This document shows positions 63,884-64,000 of a DNA stretch of 64,000 nt, in pieces. Made by a program: the position numbers and the translations under genes. Position 1 is the stretch's first letter; every line of letters starts with the position of its first letter. A model generated the notes under the pieces. The model had not been told where the DNA came from. It worked only from the letters and a program-made list of their open reading frames with translations, and did not search any database. This DNA is from Apostichopus japonicus (Eukaryota; Echinodermata; Holothuroidea; Aspidochirotida; Stichopodidae). Location: contig NC_092577.1 in the NCBI RefSeq assembly GCF_037975245.1, positions 12,371,013 through 12,435,012 on the forward strand. Reading direction: 5' to 3'.

Positions 63884-64000
63884 TAACTTGCCCTGTCATA
63901 ATTGGTTCGGGTTATTATTATATTTGCTACAACTGCTGCACATGGGTTTCACTTAAAAGTATTAATTTAAATTAAAACATAACAATTAATGTTTCAAGCC

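Overview
This is animal nuclear DNA. Genes are split by GT-AG introns, intergenic DNA is AT-rich and full of nested short transposons, SINEs and satellites, and there are no bacterial-style operons. The TAGGCCTA-rich background, the invertebrate MS4A-like gene and the transposon families fit an echinoderm, most likely a sea cucumber; that assignment is inference from style, not a database match.

Layout. 1.9-11.5 kb (+): a complete six-exon gene for a four-pass MS4A/CD20-like membrane protein of 303 aa. Its introns hold several minisatellites, two of them grown directly out of its own splice donors. 12.9-22.7 kb: hAT-type insertions, a 50-bp minisatellite, the first copy of a duplicated block of about 2.8 kb, a tRNA-derived SINE, a 1.57-kb tandem duplication and a three-level nest of hAT-like elements with readable target-site duplications. 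22.7-39.6 kb: mostly gene-poor, with two foldback elements around a circularly permuted copy of the 18-kb locus, a GC-rich repeat patch, and a TIR element at 32.3-35.0 kb carrying a second hAT-like element. 39.65-40.96 kb (-): an intact single-coding-exon gene for a cysteine-dioxygenase-like cupin protein with an extra N-terminal domain. 41.4-46.1 kb (+): a decayed LINE split by a 2.77-kb composite hAT-like element. 46-53 kb: TA microsatellites, MITEs, tRNA-like SINEs, a 263-bp tandem repeat and a trinucleotide array. 53.3-54.4 kb: a reverse transcriptase cut in two and inverted as twin priming would do. 54.4-57.3 kb: the second copy of the duplicated block, which preserves the empty SINE site. 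59-59.8 kb: an inverted copy of the hAT nest. 60.15-63.24 kb (+): exons of a probable SAMD3-like gene with an apparent frameshift in the last recognised exon.

The three host genes show no functional link. The main content is transposon archaeology: several hAT-like families have 8-bp target duplications that can be read directly, and a module of about 90 bp recurs ten times inside MITEs with different ends.
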